Of a stretch of 64,000 nt of DNA, positions 27,693 through 37,392 are shown in pieces; within the stretch, counting starts at the first letter, position 1, and the number at the start of each line of letters is the position of its first letter. A model generated the notes under the pieces. The model was not told the DNA's origin, did not search any database, and was given only the letters and a program-made list of their open reading frames with translations. Origin of the DNA: Schaalia odontolytica (GTDB lineage: Bacteria > Actinomycetota > Actinomycetes > Actinomycetales > Actinomycetaceae); assembly GCF_002847525.1 (NCBI RefSeq), contig NZ_PKKM01000009.1, positions 1 through 64,000 on the forward strand, read 5' to 3'. Both the position numbers and the translations under genes were made by a program.

Positions 27693-28295
27693 TTGTTCTG
27701 GGATCGAGTTGCCCCGCTCTACGACCTCGCCGTCAACGCGCTCAACAGGAGGGTGTACGACGGGACGGGCGGTGCCGTTGCCCGGTTGATTCGCCCCGGT
27801 GACACCGTGCTCGAATGTGCGTGCGGAACGGGCGCGATTAGCGCCGCCATAGCCCCCGCATGCGCGCGTGTGGTTGCGACCGACTATTCCGAGGGGATGC
27901 TCAAGCAGGCACGCAAGAAGCTCGCGAAACACTCGAACGTCACCGTCGAGCAGGCGGATATCACCGACTTGCGCTACGCGGACGACTCGTTCGACGCCGT
28001 CGTGGCGGGCAACATCATCCACTTGCTGCCTGAACCGGGCGACGCGCTCAAGGAGCTCAAGCGGGTCGTGCGCCCGGGTGGCACGATCATCGTGCCCACC
28101 TACGTGATTCCCAAGAAGCGGGCGCACACCATGTTCCTGAGTGTGATCTCCCGATTCGGCGTGCACTTCCAGGAACACTTCGACCCGGTGTCCTACCGGG
28201 CGTTCTTTGAGCGTATGGGCTGCACGGGCGTCACCTACCGCGTCGTGCGAGGGCGAATTCCCTGCGTGATCGCCTCCTTCACGAACGATCAGTAG
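27693..28295 (+). CDS. Class I SAM-dependent methyltransferase (UbiE-like)
   Basis: This 200-residue protein has a Rossmann-type methyltransferase fold. The SAM loop is in LECACGTGAISAA near residues 49-61, the acidic residue after beta-2 is in VATDYSEGML, and motif III-like RVVRPGGTIIVPTY follows. The start is TTG at 27693, 7 nt after GGAGG. This is supported by the duplicated decayed copy, where the same position is ATG. The 3' end overlaps the convergent hydrolase gene by 17 bp. The substrate is unknown. UbiE-like small-molecule methylation is likely. Confidence 0.85.
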   Translation: MFWDRVAPLYDLAVNALNRRVYDGTGGAVARLIRPGDTVLECACGTGAISAAIAPACARVVATDYSEGMLKQARKKLAKHSNVTVEQADITDLRYADDSFDAVVAGNIIHLLPEPGDALKELKRVVRPGGTIIVPTYVIPKKRAHTMFLSVISRFGVHFQEHFDPVSYRAFFERMGCTGVTYRVVRGRIPCVIASFTNDQ

Positions 28296-29064
28296 AAGCC
28301 GAGCCCAGGGCGACGTTCCGCAGCATCGCCCCGTAGGTGACCGAATCGCGGCTCATGCGCTCACAGTGCCCCCAGCCTGGCCAGACGCGTAGCTCCGCCT
28401 CGGGATAGAGGCGTGGGATCACGCGCCGCGCGAGCCGCAGGTCCGAGTCTTTCTGTCCGTACGCGAACGTGCAGCGTCGCTGAATGGCGGGGGAGAGGGG
28501 CGGCAAGCTGACGTGTGAGCAGTCGCGCACGATCGCGCGGATGCTGTCCTCGCTCATCGCGGCAAAACTAGCGGCCATCGAGCGCGCGGCCTCCTCGCCG
28601 TAGAGGCGCGCGAGCTTGAGTGCCCCCGCCTCGGGATCTCGCGCGTCCTTCCGGTGCTTCGCGACCATCACCCGGCTGAGAATCGCTCCGCCGACTCGGG
28701 CTACGGGCCCGCCGGAGTAGAAGCTCACCCCCTCAATAAAGAGCTGATCGAACGCAAGGTCCGGGAATCGCAGCAGCTCGAACAGGATGACACCGCCGAG
28801 CGACGCGCCAAATCCAAGAGACAGGCGACGTATACCGTGGGAGGCCAACCAGTCGTGGATCGCCGCCGCCTCGTCAGCCGCTGACACATAGGGGGCCGAG
28901 GCCTCGTCCCCGTGGGCGGACAGGTCCGGCACGAGAACACGCAGGCCGGGACCCATGTGGTCGCAGAGCGTAGCCTTCATGCTCGAGGCCGAGGACAGCA
29001 TCGGGTGAATGATGAGGACGGTGGGGCAGTCCTGCCCGCCAGGTCCGTAGACGTGCATCTTCAT
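28279..29064 (-). CDS. Alpha/beta hydrolase
   Basis: This 261-residue protein has the alpha/beta-hydrolase fold. The N-terminal IIHPML segment may shape the oxyanion hole, the nucleophile Ser88 sits in GASLGG, and a C-terminal His in GWGHCERM completes the likely triad. The lid region (about residues 105-190) is distinctive. The substrate cannot be told. It is convergent with the methyltransferase and overlaps it by 17 bp, so antisense interference between the two transcripts is possible. Confidence 0.85.
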   Translation of the reverse strand: MKMHVYGPGGQDCPTVLIIHPMLSSASSMKATLCDHMGPGLRVLVPDLSAHGDEASAPYVSAADEAAAIHDWLASHGIRRLSLGFGASLGGVILFELLRFPDLAFDQLFIEGVSFYSGGPVARVGGAILSRVMVAKHRKDARDPEAGALKLARLYGEEAARSMAASFAAMSEDSIRAIVRDCSHVSLPPLSPAIQRRCTFAYGQKDSDLRLARRVIPRLYPEAELRVWPGWGHCERMSRDSVTYGAMLRNVALGSASTDRS

Positions 29065-29106
29065 GGCGTCGCTCGAAGATTGAGAGCAGCGAGTTGGTCG
29101 TTGAGG

Positions 29107-29739
29107 TTACAGGTATTCGCGGGGGTCGAGTGAAGCTGTAAAGTGGTCACGCTTCATGGAAGTCGTCCAGATTCGTGCATCGGTTTTGATGTTGCCGAAT
29201 GTTCGTCTGTCGGAAGGGTCATACCACTTTGCGGCTTCGATCTTTGCAGTCTGGAGTTTGTGTGCCTCGTCAAGGGCTGGGGCAAGGTCTGTATCTCGTG
29301 ATGCAAGGGTAACCACATCGTAGTTTCCTGATCGTGCGAGTCAAACAAGTGCGAGGGCACACATGACATCGACGCCTTTTTCTCTGCGAGTTGAGCGAAT
29401 CGGAGTTTTCTGGCCGTCGTGCCACTCCCAGTTGTATTTCAGAGGACGCAGGGTTACTGAAACCATACCCTGATGTCCGTACTCCCACTGTGACTTTTGT
29501 TCAAGGTTGCGACGGTAGCCCTCGGGGTCGTCATCTGGGATTGGGATTCCACGGAAAACTTCAATGCGAGCGACTTCGACCTCGTGCAGGCCGTCGCTGT
29601 TGCGCGCCTTCGCGAGTTGTTTTGCGAAACGGAATGGCTCGATGAGGCTCTCTTCGATGGGGCGACCAGGGAGAAAGAGCTGGGCAGCGGTAAGGTGAAC
29701 GTTCTGATAGTCGATTACAACGGCCATACGCACAGTCAT
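29107..29739 (-). pseudogene. NYN-domain (PIN-like ribonuclease) gene with an in-frame stop
   Basis: The reading frame encodes a NYN-domain protein of about 210 residues. It starts MTVRMAVVIDYQNVHL at 29739 after GGAGG, continues with RREKGVDVMCALALV, then meets TGA at 29341-29343. It resumes in the same frame with SGNYDVVTLASRDTDLAPA and ends at 29107. Acidic metal-binding residues (IDYQN, GVD, SRDTD) are thus split by the stop. The position would be CGA (Arg) if one base differed, so this is either a recent nonsense mutation or a sequencing error. The truncated product of about 132 residues would lack the last catalytic motif. Confidence 0.8.
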
Positions 29740-29906
29740 TGTGAGGCCTCCGGATAGAGTAAACCCCGCCAATCCCTGGGGATGACGGGGAGCTATGCCA
29801 GAGAGCATAGCAGCTTCACTGACAGTTACGCAAGCTGTTTTCTGGCTGTATGGGAGCAGACGATACAACTGATCGTGTTGTCACTGGGCAAGCAGAGGAG
29901 TTTGAC

Positions 29907-30041
29907 ATGGCCTATGACTTCAAGAAGGAATATAAGGAGCTCTACGCCCCCAAGAAAGGCCCCGGCATCATCGAGGTTCCGCCCATTACATACGTTGCCG
30001 TGCGCGGTAAGGTCATGCCATCAGCCGCATGCCGGGCGTGA
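29907..30041 (+). pseudogene. N-terminal fragment of a GyrI-like small-molecule-binding protein
   Basis: The 44-codon frame reads MAYDFKKEYKELYAPKKGPG then IEVPPITYVAVRGK, the typical start of GyrI-like/AraC effector-binding-domain proteins of about 200 residues. It then ends at a stop after PSAACRA. No continuation is seen in any frame before the next gene. The ribosome site AGAGGAG is intact. It is a truncated remnant, probably non-functional. Confidence 0.7.
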
Positions 30042-30141
30042 GGTGACAGGCGGCCTGTGTTGCGCGCAGGTGAATCCTACTAGCCTCCGTGCGGGAACGC
30101 GGGTAGTGTTGACCTGTTAACCCCGTATGAAGGAGTGAATG

Positions 30142-30459
30142 ATGCTTGTTGTGACGACCCCGACCGTTGAAGGTGCACCGATCAAGCAGTACATCGGCAT
30201 GGTGTCGGGCGAGACCTTCGCCGGCGTGAACTTGTTCAAGGACTTCGGTGCCAGCCTGTCCAACATGTTCGGTGGCCGCGCTTCCCAGTACGAGGAAGAG
30301 ATTGGCAACGCCTCTGCGACCGCCGTCAACGAAATGTGCGCACGCGCGCAGGCCATGGGTGCGAACGCGGTGGTCGGCGTGAAGGTCGACTACTTCACCG
30401 CCGGCAGCGACAGTGGCATGCTTGCCGCCATCGCGACGGGCACAGCTGTCATCCTCTGA
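30142..30459 (+). CDS. YbjQ/UPF0145 family protein
   Basis: This 105-residue cytoplasmic protein has the family's VEGAPIKQYIGMVSGE start, followed by a helical segment and GANAVVGVKVDYF. Two adjacent ATGs are possible. The second (30142) is 6 nt after AGGAG and is preferred. These proteins form oligomeric rings of unknown function, sometimes called heavy-metal-binding. It stands alone with its own terminator. Confidence 0.85.
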   Translation: MLVVTTPTVEGAPIKQYIGMVSGETFAGVNLFKDFGASLSNMFGGRASQYEEEIGNASATAVNEMCARAQAMGANAVVGVKVDYFTAGSDSGMLAAIATGTAVIL

Positions 30460-30493
30460 CAGTCGCCCGCGCGCCGCTCGGCACGCACAGAAC

Positions 30494-30535
30494 AACCCGC
30501 CAGGAGAGGCACGTTCGAGGCCTCACTGGCGGGTT
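30494..30535 (+). terminator. Terminator after the YbjQ-like gene
   Basis: AACCCGCCAG and CTGGCGGGTT arms with an inner GAGGC-type stem, followed by TGTCGTTG. Confidence 0.7.
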
Positions 30536-30680
30536 TGTCGTTGCCGGTACCCTCCGAAGAAAATAAAGTGTAGCTATTGTTACTAAGGCTACGCTAAGAG
30601 AAGCAAGTTTACGCCGAAAGAGTGATCGGGTAAAGCCCTTGACGCATAGCGAGAAGAGAGTGAGATGGCGCTTTGCAGTA

Positions 30681-30700
30681 AGGGTAGGTAACCCTACCCT
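30681..30700. promoter_or_regulatory. Perfect inverted repeat upstream of the giant subtilase gene
   Basis: AGGGTAGG and CCTACCCT, separated by TAAC, form an 8+8 bp palindrome 66 bp before the start codon. It could be an operator for a dimeric regulator. The rest of the 300-bp upstream region has no gene. Confidence 0.5.
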
Positions 30701-30765
30701 AGATGCTGGGTTATGCCGTATCCGCGGCCATGCCCTGACCCAGTTGTCAACCAAGTGAGCCATAG

Positions 30766-33700
30766 ATGTCCCATCGCACAACCCCGGCGCTGGTGCTGCT
30801 AACAGCGGGCGCCCTCGCCATGACCACCGTGACCGCCCCGGCGGCTTTCGCAGCTAACCCGCATGAGGAAAGCCAGTCGGGCACCCCCGCCCCCGCCTCG
30901 TCGATCGACGCCCAGTCCGGTACCCCGCAGTCGGGGACAGACGACGAGGCCGGGGCCGAGAACCCGACCACCACCCCCGAGACCGTCCCCACCGACGATA
31001 CCCCGACGACGATCATCGTCCAGCTCGAGGACGGCTCTGTCGGCATCCCGTGGTACCAGCGCATCTTCGGCCTGTCCTCCTCGACCAAGCACGAGACGGT
31101 CAAGGACCGCATCGAAACCGCGGTCGAGACAGTGGTTCCCGGTGCGGACATCACCGACGTACGCGACTACACGCACGCGCTCGACGGTTTCGCGATCCAG
31201 GCCCCGGCCTCGTCCCTGGATGCCATCAAGGCGACCGAGGGCGTCAAGGCCGCCTTTATCGAGCGCCACCACAAGCCGATGGTCGTCGAGGGCGACGCGG
31301 GCGCGCTGGGCGTCGAGGCCGTGGATCCCGCCCTGCAAAACGCCTCCTCCCTGGAGATGACGCGCGCGAACCAGACCACCCAGAAGGGCGACCGTCAGGT
31401 CATCGAGGTCATTGACACGGGCATCGAGGCTACCCACCAGGCGTTCTCCGGCTCCATGGACGGCGTCGATGTGCGCCTGAGCCAGGCGGACGTCGAGGCC
31501 CTCGTCGGCAAGTTGCCGCACGGAAAGACCGGCGCCTACCTCAACAGCAAGATCCCCTTCGTCTTCGACTACGCGGATAACGATGCTGACGTGCTGCCCA
31601 AGTCCAGCAAGGACCTCTCGCACGGCACCCATGTCGCCGCCATTGCCGCAGCCAACGCGGCCGACCTGCAGGGCACCGCGCCCCACGCGCAGATCATTGT
31701 CGCCAAGGTCGCCTCCGACAAGGATGGATCGATCCCCGACAGTACTGTCCTGGCGGCCCTCGACGACGCGGTCGTCATCAAGCCCGACTCGATCAACCTC
31801 TCCCTCGGCGAGGACGCGGGTATGGGCACAGAGGCCGGAACCATGTACGCGGAGGTCTACAAGAACCTCGCGAACGCGGGCGTGACCGTCAACGCTGCTG
31901 CGGGTAACTCCTACTCGAGCGCGTACTCCAACTACAGCGGCAAGAACAAGCCGTTCGCGACCGACCCCGACGCCGGCACGGTTTCCGAGCCCGGGTCCTA
32001 CAGCTCGACACTGGCCGTCGCTTCGGTCAACAACCAGGATGCCCTGCCCTACCTGATGGTGGGGGACCGCCAGGTCGTCTACCGCAAGTCGCGCGGCCTC
32101 AAGGATGCCGTTGTGCCGAGCCTCCTCGACATCCCCGAGGGTACCTACACCCTCGTTTACGCGGGCATTGGTGATGCGGCCGCACTCGAGAAGCTCGTCG
32201 CCGAGCACCCTGGAGACCTCTCTCAGGTCATCATCCTCGAAGATCGCGGCGGATCCGACAGCGCGACGGGCGCGGACATGACCCACGAGGCCAAGGTCAA
32301 GGGACTCACCCAGCTGACCTCCAAGCCCGCCGCCCTCATCATCGGCGACTCCGAGACGGTCGAAACCCCCTACGTGGCGACCATCGAATCCACCCACACG
32401 ATGCCGACCGTGACCATCACGAAGAAGGAGAAGGACGCGCTCATCGAGGCCATCAAGGCCAGTGAGTCCGGCTCCATCACCATCTCCAACCCGCACGCGG
32501 GCCTCAAGCTCGCCTCGACCAACCCGTCGGTCTCCGACTTCACCTCGTGGGGTGTCACCCCCGACCTCAAGCTCAAGCCTGAGATCGCGGCCCCCGGTGG
32601 CAACATTGTCGCGGCTGTCCTGGGCAACACCTACCGCTCCATGTCGGGCACGTCCATGGCGACCCCGCAGGTTGCGGGCATCGCGACCCTCGTGCGCCAG
32701 CGCGTGAACGACGACCCGGCATTTGCTGGCCTGTCGGAGGCGGACAAGGCCGCGATTGTCACCACCCTCATGATGGGCACCGCCCACCCGCTGCTCGACA
32801 TCGACCAGAACGACGGCACCTACTACTCGCCCCGCCGCGTGGGCGCCGGCCAGGTGGATGCGCTTGCGGCCACGACCACGACCGTCTACCCGAGCGTCGC
32901 GGGCGCGGAAAACCCGTGGCGTCCCAAGGCCGACCTGGGTGAGGGAACGACCGGCTGGACCTTCCAGGTGACCCTGACGAACATCTCCGATACCGTCCAC
33001 ACCTACACCCTGGGCGGCCAGGCGCTGTCCGAGATCGTCGAGGGTGGCCTCTTCACCGAGCACTCCAAGAACTGGGCGGGGCAGGGCATCGACCTGACCT
33101 ACTCCGCTGACTCGGTGACCGTGCCCGCCAAGGGCACCGCGACCGTGACCGTCACCGTGACCCCGCAGGGCGCCTTCGCCTCGTACGCGAATGAGAACGC
33201 TCCCAAGGGCACGTTCATCGACGGCGCCGTGACCTTCACCAGCGCTGACGGTCAGCCCGACCTGACCGTCCCCTACATGGGCTTCTACGGCTCCTGGGGT
33301 GCCCCGGCCGTCTTCGACGGCAAGTGGTACGACGGCACGACGAGCACTGCGCACGCCTGCTCCTCGACCCTCATCAACCCCGCGACCGAGGTTCCCCTGG
33401 GAGCCCTGAACCCGCTCGCCGGACAGGAAATCGACGACGTGCGCGCGGTCGATCCCGCGTACTTCATCATGTCGCGCTCCGCGCTGCCCGAGGCCCCCTC
33501 GCGCATCCTGCCGCGCACCTGCCTGCTGCGTAACTCCCCGAAGGTGACCTACACCTACACGAACGAGGCCGGCGAGGTCGTGCGCGAATACACCTTCGAG
33601 CGCGCCCGCAAGTCCCTGTTCAACTACCACGCCAGCAAGGTCGAGCCCATCGAAAGCCAGGAGGGTAACAACCCGGTCTTTGACGGCTTCGACAAGGACG

Positions 33701-36700
33701 GCAAGGAGCTGCCCGCAGGCCGCTACAAGCTGACGATCGACGCGGCCTCGGTCGCGCCCTCGAGCGTTGCCTCGCAGCTGACCTGGGACTTCACCCTGGA
33801 CACCCAGGCGCCCGTCATCTCCAACCTGACGGTGACCGGCGAGGGTGACGAGCGTGTCGTGTCCTTCGACGTCACCGACAACTCGCCGCTGGCCGGCATC
33901 GCCTTCTCCGAGTCCCCGACGTCTCGTCGCTACTACGACGAGAAGGAGGCCGTGGGCGCGAACCGCCAGGCCGACGGCACTTACGCCAAGCACTACGAGA
34001 TCAAGTGGGCCGACCTCATCGACCGTGCGGACTCCTCCGACCCGGCGACCGCCTACCTGTTCGCGTGGGACTGGGGGAAGAACCAGGCCCGCCAGGTGAT
34101 CCGCTTCCGCACGATCCCGCTAACCTCCCTGGCCCTCACCCCGCAGACCTCCGAGGTCGTCGCGGGCGAGACGGTCACGCTGAGCCCCTCGTACGAGCCG
34201 GCGAACGCGAACGTTACCGACCTCGTGTGGACATCCTCGAACGAGGCCGTGGCCACCGTGAACGAAAACGGCGAGGTCCGCGCCCTGGCCGCCGGCGAGG
34301 CGACCATCACCGCGGCTGACGCGTCCCAGCCGACCCTGTCGGCCAGTGCTCAGATCCGCGTGCGCACGATCTCAGAGGATGCGGGCATCGAGCTCGCCGA
34401 CGCGCGGGTGAACGTCAAGGTGGGCGAGACTGCCCCCGTGAAGGCATACCTGGCGCCCTCGCTGAAGGATCGCGCGGTGACGTGGAGCGTGGAGCCGGCC
34501 GACCTGGCCACGGTCGCCGCCGACACGGACACGCGCAAGGCGACGCTGACCGCAGGCGATCACGCGGGTTCGGGCACGCTGACCGCCACCGTCACCACCG
34601 AGGCCGGCGCGGTCAAGACCGCGTCCATCCCGCTGACGGTGCGCGCCGCCGATGCCGACGACTTCGAGATCAACGAGGACGGCGTCCTTGTGAAGTACAA
34701 GGGGTCGGCCACCGAGGTCACCCTGCCCGACACCGTGACCTCCATCGGCGAGCGTGCCTTCGCGAGCTCCACCGTGGAACACATGACGATCCCTGCTTCG
34801 GTGCGTTCGATCGGCGTGGAGGCCTTCATCTACAGCTCGCTGAAGAAGATCACCTTCGTCGATGACGAGGCCCACCCGGCCCAGCTGACCAAGATCGCCG
34901 ACCGCGCGTTCACGAACACGAGCCTGGAGGCCATCGAACTGCCGCGTTCCGTGGTGACGATCGGTGCGGAGGTCTTCGACTACAACTCGGCGCTCACCAC
35001 GATCAAGCTGGGACCCAACGTCGCCGCCGACTCGGTGACCTCGGGCTACGCCGAGACCGCCGCGCTGACCAGCGTCGAGGTCGATCCCGCGAACCCGAAC
35101 TACGAGAGCGTGGACGGAGTCCTGTACTCCAAGGACCACTCGCGCCTCATCCTGTACCCGGCCGCCAAGAACCCCGGCGGCGCATACACGGTCCTGGATG
35201 GTGTCACGACGATTGCGCCCAAGGCATTCCAGAAGGCGGGCATCACCTCCGTGACACTGCCCGACAGCCTGCGTGAGATCAAGGACGAGGCCTTCCGCCT
35301 CTCCGCGCTCACCGCCGTGACCCTGCCCGAGAAGTTCGAAACGGTCGGCACCTGTGCCTTCTGCTCCGCCGACAAGCTCGCGCGCATCGACCTGGGCGGC
35401 ACGATCTCCCTGGGCGGCAGTGCCTTCGAGTCGACGAGCGCCAAGGAAGGGGTCAACTTCCGTCCCGAGCTCGGCCGCCTGACCACGATCGGCGACTTCG
35501 CGTTCAGTCGGACGGCGCAGTCCTCGGTGACCCTGCCGGACTCGGTGACCACGGTCGGCGAGCAGGCCTTCTCGGAGAGCACTGCCCTGACCTCGTTCCA
35601 CATCGGAGCGGGTGTCACCTCCTTCGCCGAGACCGCCCTGTACAACGACCGCAAGATCGCGACGCTGACCGTTGCGGATGGCAACCCGGTGTACTCGGCC
35701 GAGCGCAACGTCCTGTACCGCAAGGCGGATGACGGCCTGCACCTGATGCTGTCCCCGGCCGCCAACACGCTCACCGACTACACGGTGCGCGCGGGCACGG
35801 TTGAGATCGGCGCGACGGCATTCGCCAACAACAAGACGCTCACCCGCGTCGTCCTGCCCGAGGGTCTGAAGGTCATCGGTGACGACGCCTTCGCGGGCAC
35901 TACGGCCCTCACCGAGCTGGTGATCCCCGAGTCGGTCGAGCGCTCGAGCGGCGTCACCGGTAACTCCCTGGAGCTCGTCGAGTACGGCTCCAAGGTGACC
36001 TCGATCCGCATGGAAGGCAGCTGGGTTCCCATGCCTCGTCGCATCGTCGTGCGCGGTGGTGTGGACGGCTCCTTCGTGTATGACGGTCGCCCGACGAACG
36101 GACGCCGCCAGAGCGCCTACTTTGGCGAGGGCATGACCCGCGTGTCCTTCGGCGTGGACGTCCCGCGCGTCCTCGTCCTGCCCTCCACGCTCACCCGCCT
36201 TGACCTCGAGCCGGAGCTGAGCGACGAGAAGAAGGAAGACACCCACGTGTACGTTGCCGCGGCCGAAGGCGAGTCGGCGTGGAACGTCGCCAAGGACGCC
36301 CTCGAGGCGGCCGGCATCGACGCCTCACACCTGCACACGTTCACGGCTGCGTCGATGACCCTGTCGGGGGCTGGCATTGCCGAGGCTGGGGGAGCGTACA
36401 CGTACACGGGCGAGGTCGGCGCATCGGTCGACATGACCGCAACGGTCGCCGGTGGCATCGCTGGGACGCAGCAGGTGCGTGCCGTGCAGATCGGAGCGGA
36501 TGGCACCGAGACGCTCGTGCGTGACTGGACGACGGTGACGGATGGTGGGGACCGTGCTGCGGCCTCCTCCGTGACTTTCCCGTGGACCCCGTCCTCCGCG
36601 GACGTGAGCCTGCGCGTCCAGGTGCGTGACGCCTCGTACCTGACGAGCACCCTCATGATCAAGCTCCCGGGTACCCCGGATCCGACTCCGGCTCCGGACC

Positions 36701-37332
36701 CGACGCCTGCGCCCGAGCCCACCCCGGATCCGACGCCTGCGCCCGAGCCTTCTCCGGACCCGACGCCCGCGCCGGAGCCTTCTCCGGACCCCACTCCGGC
36801 ACCTGAGCCCGATCCGGCTCCCGCCCCGCAGGACGGCCAGTGGGTCAGCGACTCTATCGGCTGGTGGTACCGCTATGCGGATGGCACCTATCCGGCTGGC
36901 CAGACGGTGCAGATCGGTAACTCGATCTACCGGTTCGGTGTGGATGGGTACATGCGTACTGGCTGGGTCAACGAGGACGGTGCGTGGTACTTCCATAATC
37001 CGTCTGGTGCTCAGGCGAGTGGCTGGGTGAAGGATGGTGCGTCCTGGTATTACCTGGATCCGGCGACCGGACAGATGGTGACGGGATGGCTCCTCGATGG
37101 GCCGACCTGGTACTACCTGACGCCCGGCAGTGGCGCGATGGCGACCGGTTGGGTCAAGGATGGTTCCTCCTGGTATTACATGCACTCCAGCGGCGCGTTG
37201 ACGACCGGCTGGCTGAAGGATGGTGGCTTCTGGTACTACCTGAGCACCGACTCCGGTGCGATGTACACGGGAGGTCACTGGATCGGCTGGAAGTGGTACT
37301 ACTTCAACGAATCGGGACAGCTCGTCGGCTGA
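30766..37332 (+). CDS. Giant secreted S8 subtilase with Big_2, BspA-like LRR and wall-binding repeats
   Basis: This 2188-residue exported protein is built from modules in this order. Signal peptide to about residue 28. I9-type propeptide (about 80-165). S8 catalytic domain with Asp217 (VIDTG), His286 (SHGTH), oxyanion Asn381 (AAGN) and Ser630 (SGTSMATP), with a PA-like insert before the Ser. A C5a-peptidase-like fn3 domain (about 728-850). A Big_2 domain (about 1118-1205). BspA-type leucine-rich repeats (about 1296-1795). A Pro/Asp/Glu-rich linker (about 1969-2022). C-terminal choline-binding-like GW repeats (WYYLDPATGQMVTGW pattern). The triad is intact, so it should be an active cell-surface protease. 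The weak ribosome site AAGTGAG is conserved with the last family member. Family: lactocepin/C5a peptidase-like. Confidence 0.93.
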   Translation: MSHRTTPALVLLTAGALAMTTVTAPAAFAANPHEESQSGTPAPASSIDAQSGTPQSGTDDEAGAENPTTTPETVPTDDTPTTIIVQLEDGSVGIPWYQRIFGLSSSTKHETVKDRIETAVETVVPGADITDVRDYTHALDGFAIQAPASSLDAIKATEGVKAAFIERHHKPMVVEGDAGALGVEAVDPALQNASSLEMTRANQTTQKGDRQVIEVIDTGIEATHQAFSGSMDGVDVRLSQADVEALVGKLPHGKTGAYLNSKIPFVFDYADNDADVLPKSSKDLSHGTHVAAIAAANAADLQGTAPHAQIIVAKVASDKDGSIPDSTVLAALDDAVVIKPDSINLSLGEDAGMGTEAGTMYAEVYKNLANAGVTVNAAAGNSYSSAYSNYSGKNKPFATDPDAGTVSEPGSYSSTLAVASVNNQDALPYLMVGDRQVVYRKSRGLKDAVVPSLLDIPEGTYTLVYAGIGDAAALEKLVAEHPGDLSQVIILEDRGGSDSATGADMTHEAKVKGLTQLTSKPAALIIGDSETVETPYVATIESTHTMPTVTITKKEKDALIEAIKASESGSITISNPHAGLKLASTNPSVSDFTSWGVTPDLKLKPEIAAPGGNIVAAVLGNTYRSMSGTSMATPQVAGIATLVRQRVNDDPAFAGLSEADKAAIVTTLMMGTAHPLLDIDQNDGTYYSPRRVGAGQVDALAATTTTVYPSVAGAENPWRPKADLGEGTTGWTFQVTLTNISDTVHTYTLGGQALSEIVEGGLFTEHSKNWAGQGIDLTYSADSVTVPAKGTATVTVTVTPQGAFASYANENAPKGTFIDGAVTFTSADGQPDLTVPYMGFYGSWGAPAVFDGKWYDGTTSTAHACSSTLINPATEVPLGALNPLAGQEIDDVRAVDPAYFIMSRSALPEAPSRILPRTCLLRNSPKVTYTYTNEAGEVVREYTFERARKSLFNYHASKVEPIESQEGNNPVFDGFDKDGKELPAGRYKLTIDAASVAPSSVASQLTWDFTLDTQAPVISNLTVTGEGDERVVSFDVTDNSPLAGIAFSESPTSRRYYDEKEAVGANRQADGTYAKHYEIKWADLIDRADSSDPATAYLFAWDWGKNQARQVIRFRTIPLTSLALTPQTSEVVAGETVTLSPSYEPANANVTDLVWTSSNEAVATVNENGEVRALAAGEATITAADASQPTLSASAQIRVRTISEDAGIELADARVNVKVGETAPVKAYLAPSLKDRAVTWSVEPADLATVAADTDTRKATLTAGDHAGSGTLTATVTTEAGAVKTASIPLTVRAADADDFEINEDGVLVKYKGSATEVTLPDTVTSIGERAFASSTVEHMTIPASVRSIGVEAFIYSSLKKITFVDDEAHPAQLTKIADRAFTNTSLEAIELPRSVVTIGAEVFDYNSALTTIKLGPNVAADSVTSGYAETAALTSVEVDPANPNYESVDGVLYSKDHSRLILYPAAKNPGGAYTVLDGVTTIAPKAFQKAGITSVTLPDSLREIKDEAFRLSALTAVTLPEKFETVGTCAFCSADKLARIDLGGTISLGGSAFESTSAKEGVNFRPELGRLTTIGDFAFSRTAQSSVTLPDSVTTVGEQAFSESTALTSFHIGAGVTSFAETALYNDRKIATLTVADGNPVYSAERNVLYRKADDGLHLMLSPAANTLTDYTVRAGTVEIGATAFANNKTLTRVVLPEGLKVIGDDAFAGTTALTELVIPESVERSSGVTGNSLELVEYGSKVTSIRMEGSWVPMPRRIVVRGGVDGSFVYDGRPTNGRRQSAYFGEGMTRVSFGVDVPRVLVLPSTLTRLDLEPELSDEKKEDTHVYVAAAEGESAWNVAKDALEAAGIDASHLHTFTAASMTLSGAGIAEAGGAYTYTGEVGASVDMTATVAGGIAGTQQVRAVQIGADGTETLVRDWTTVTDGGDRAAASSVTFPWTPSSADVSLRVQVRDASYLTSTLMIKLPGTPDPTPAPDPTPAPEPTPDPTPAPEPSPDPTPAPEPSPDPTPAPEPDPAPAPQDGQWVSDSIGWWYRYADGTYPAGQTVQIGNSIYRFGVDGYMRTGWVNEDGAWYFHNPSGAQASGWVKDGASWYYLDPATGQMVTGWLLDGPTWYYLTPGSGAMATGWVKDGSSWYYMHSSGALTTGWLKDGGFWYYLSTDSGAMYTGGHWIGWKWYYFNESGQLVG

Positions 37333-37354
37333 CCTGAGAGCGACGCTCCCTGCG

Positions 37355-37392
37355 CCCGCGCCCCCGGGGGAATCCCCGGGGGCGCGGGCCTT
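37355..37392 (+). terminator. Terminator after the giant subtilase gene
   Basis: CCCGCGCCCCCGGGG stem with its complement, followed by CCTTTGTT. The remaining intergenic sequence up to 37749 is AT-richer. It contains no gene and a TTGACA box at 37682. Confidence 0.85.

Noticed and set aside
29341..29343. Selenocysteine or programmed readthrough at the TGA of the NYN gene
   Set aside because: No SECIS-like structure, and the residue position is expected to be Arg. A C-to-T mutation or error is simpler.
30799..33993. 1064-residue antisense open frame across the giant subtilase
   Set aside because: A shadow of GC-rich codon use on the opposite strand. It has no ribosome site, no recognisable family and overlaps a clear S8 protease frame.
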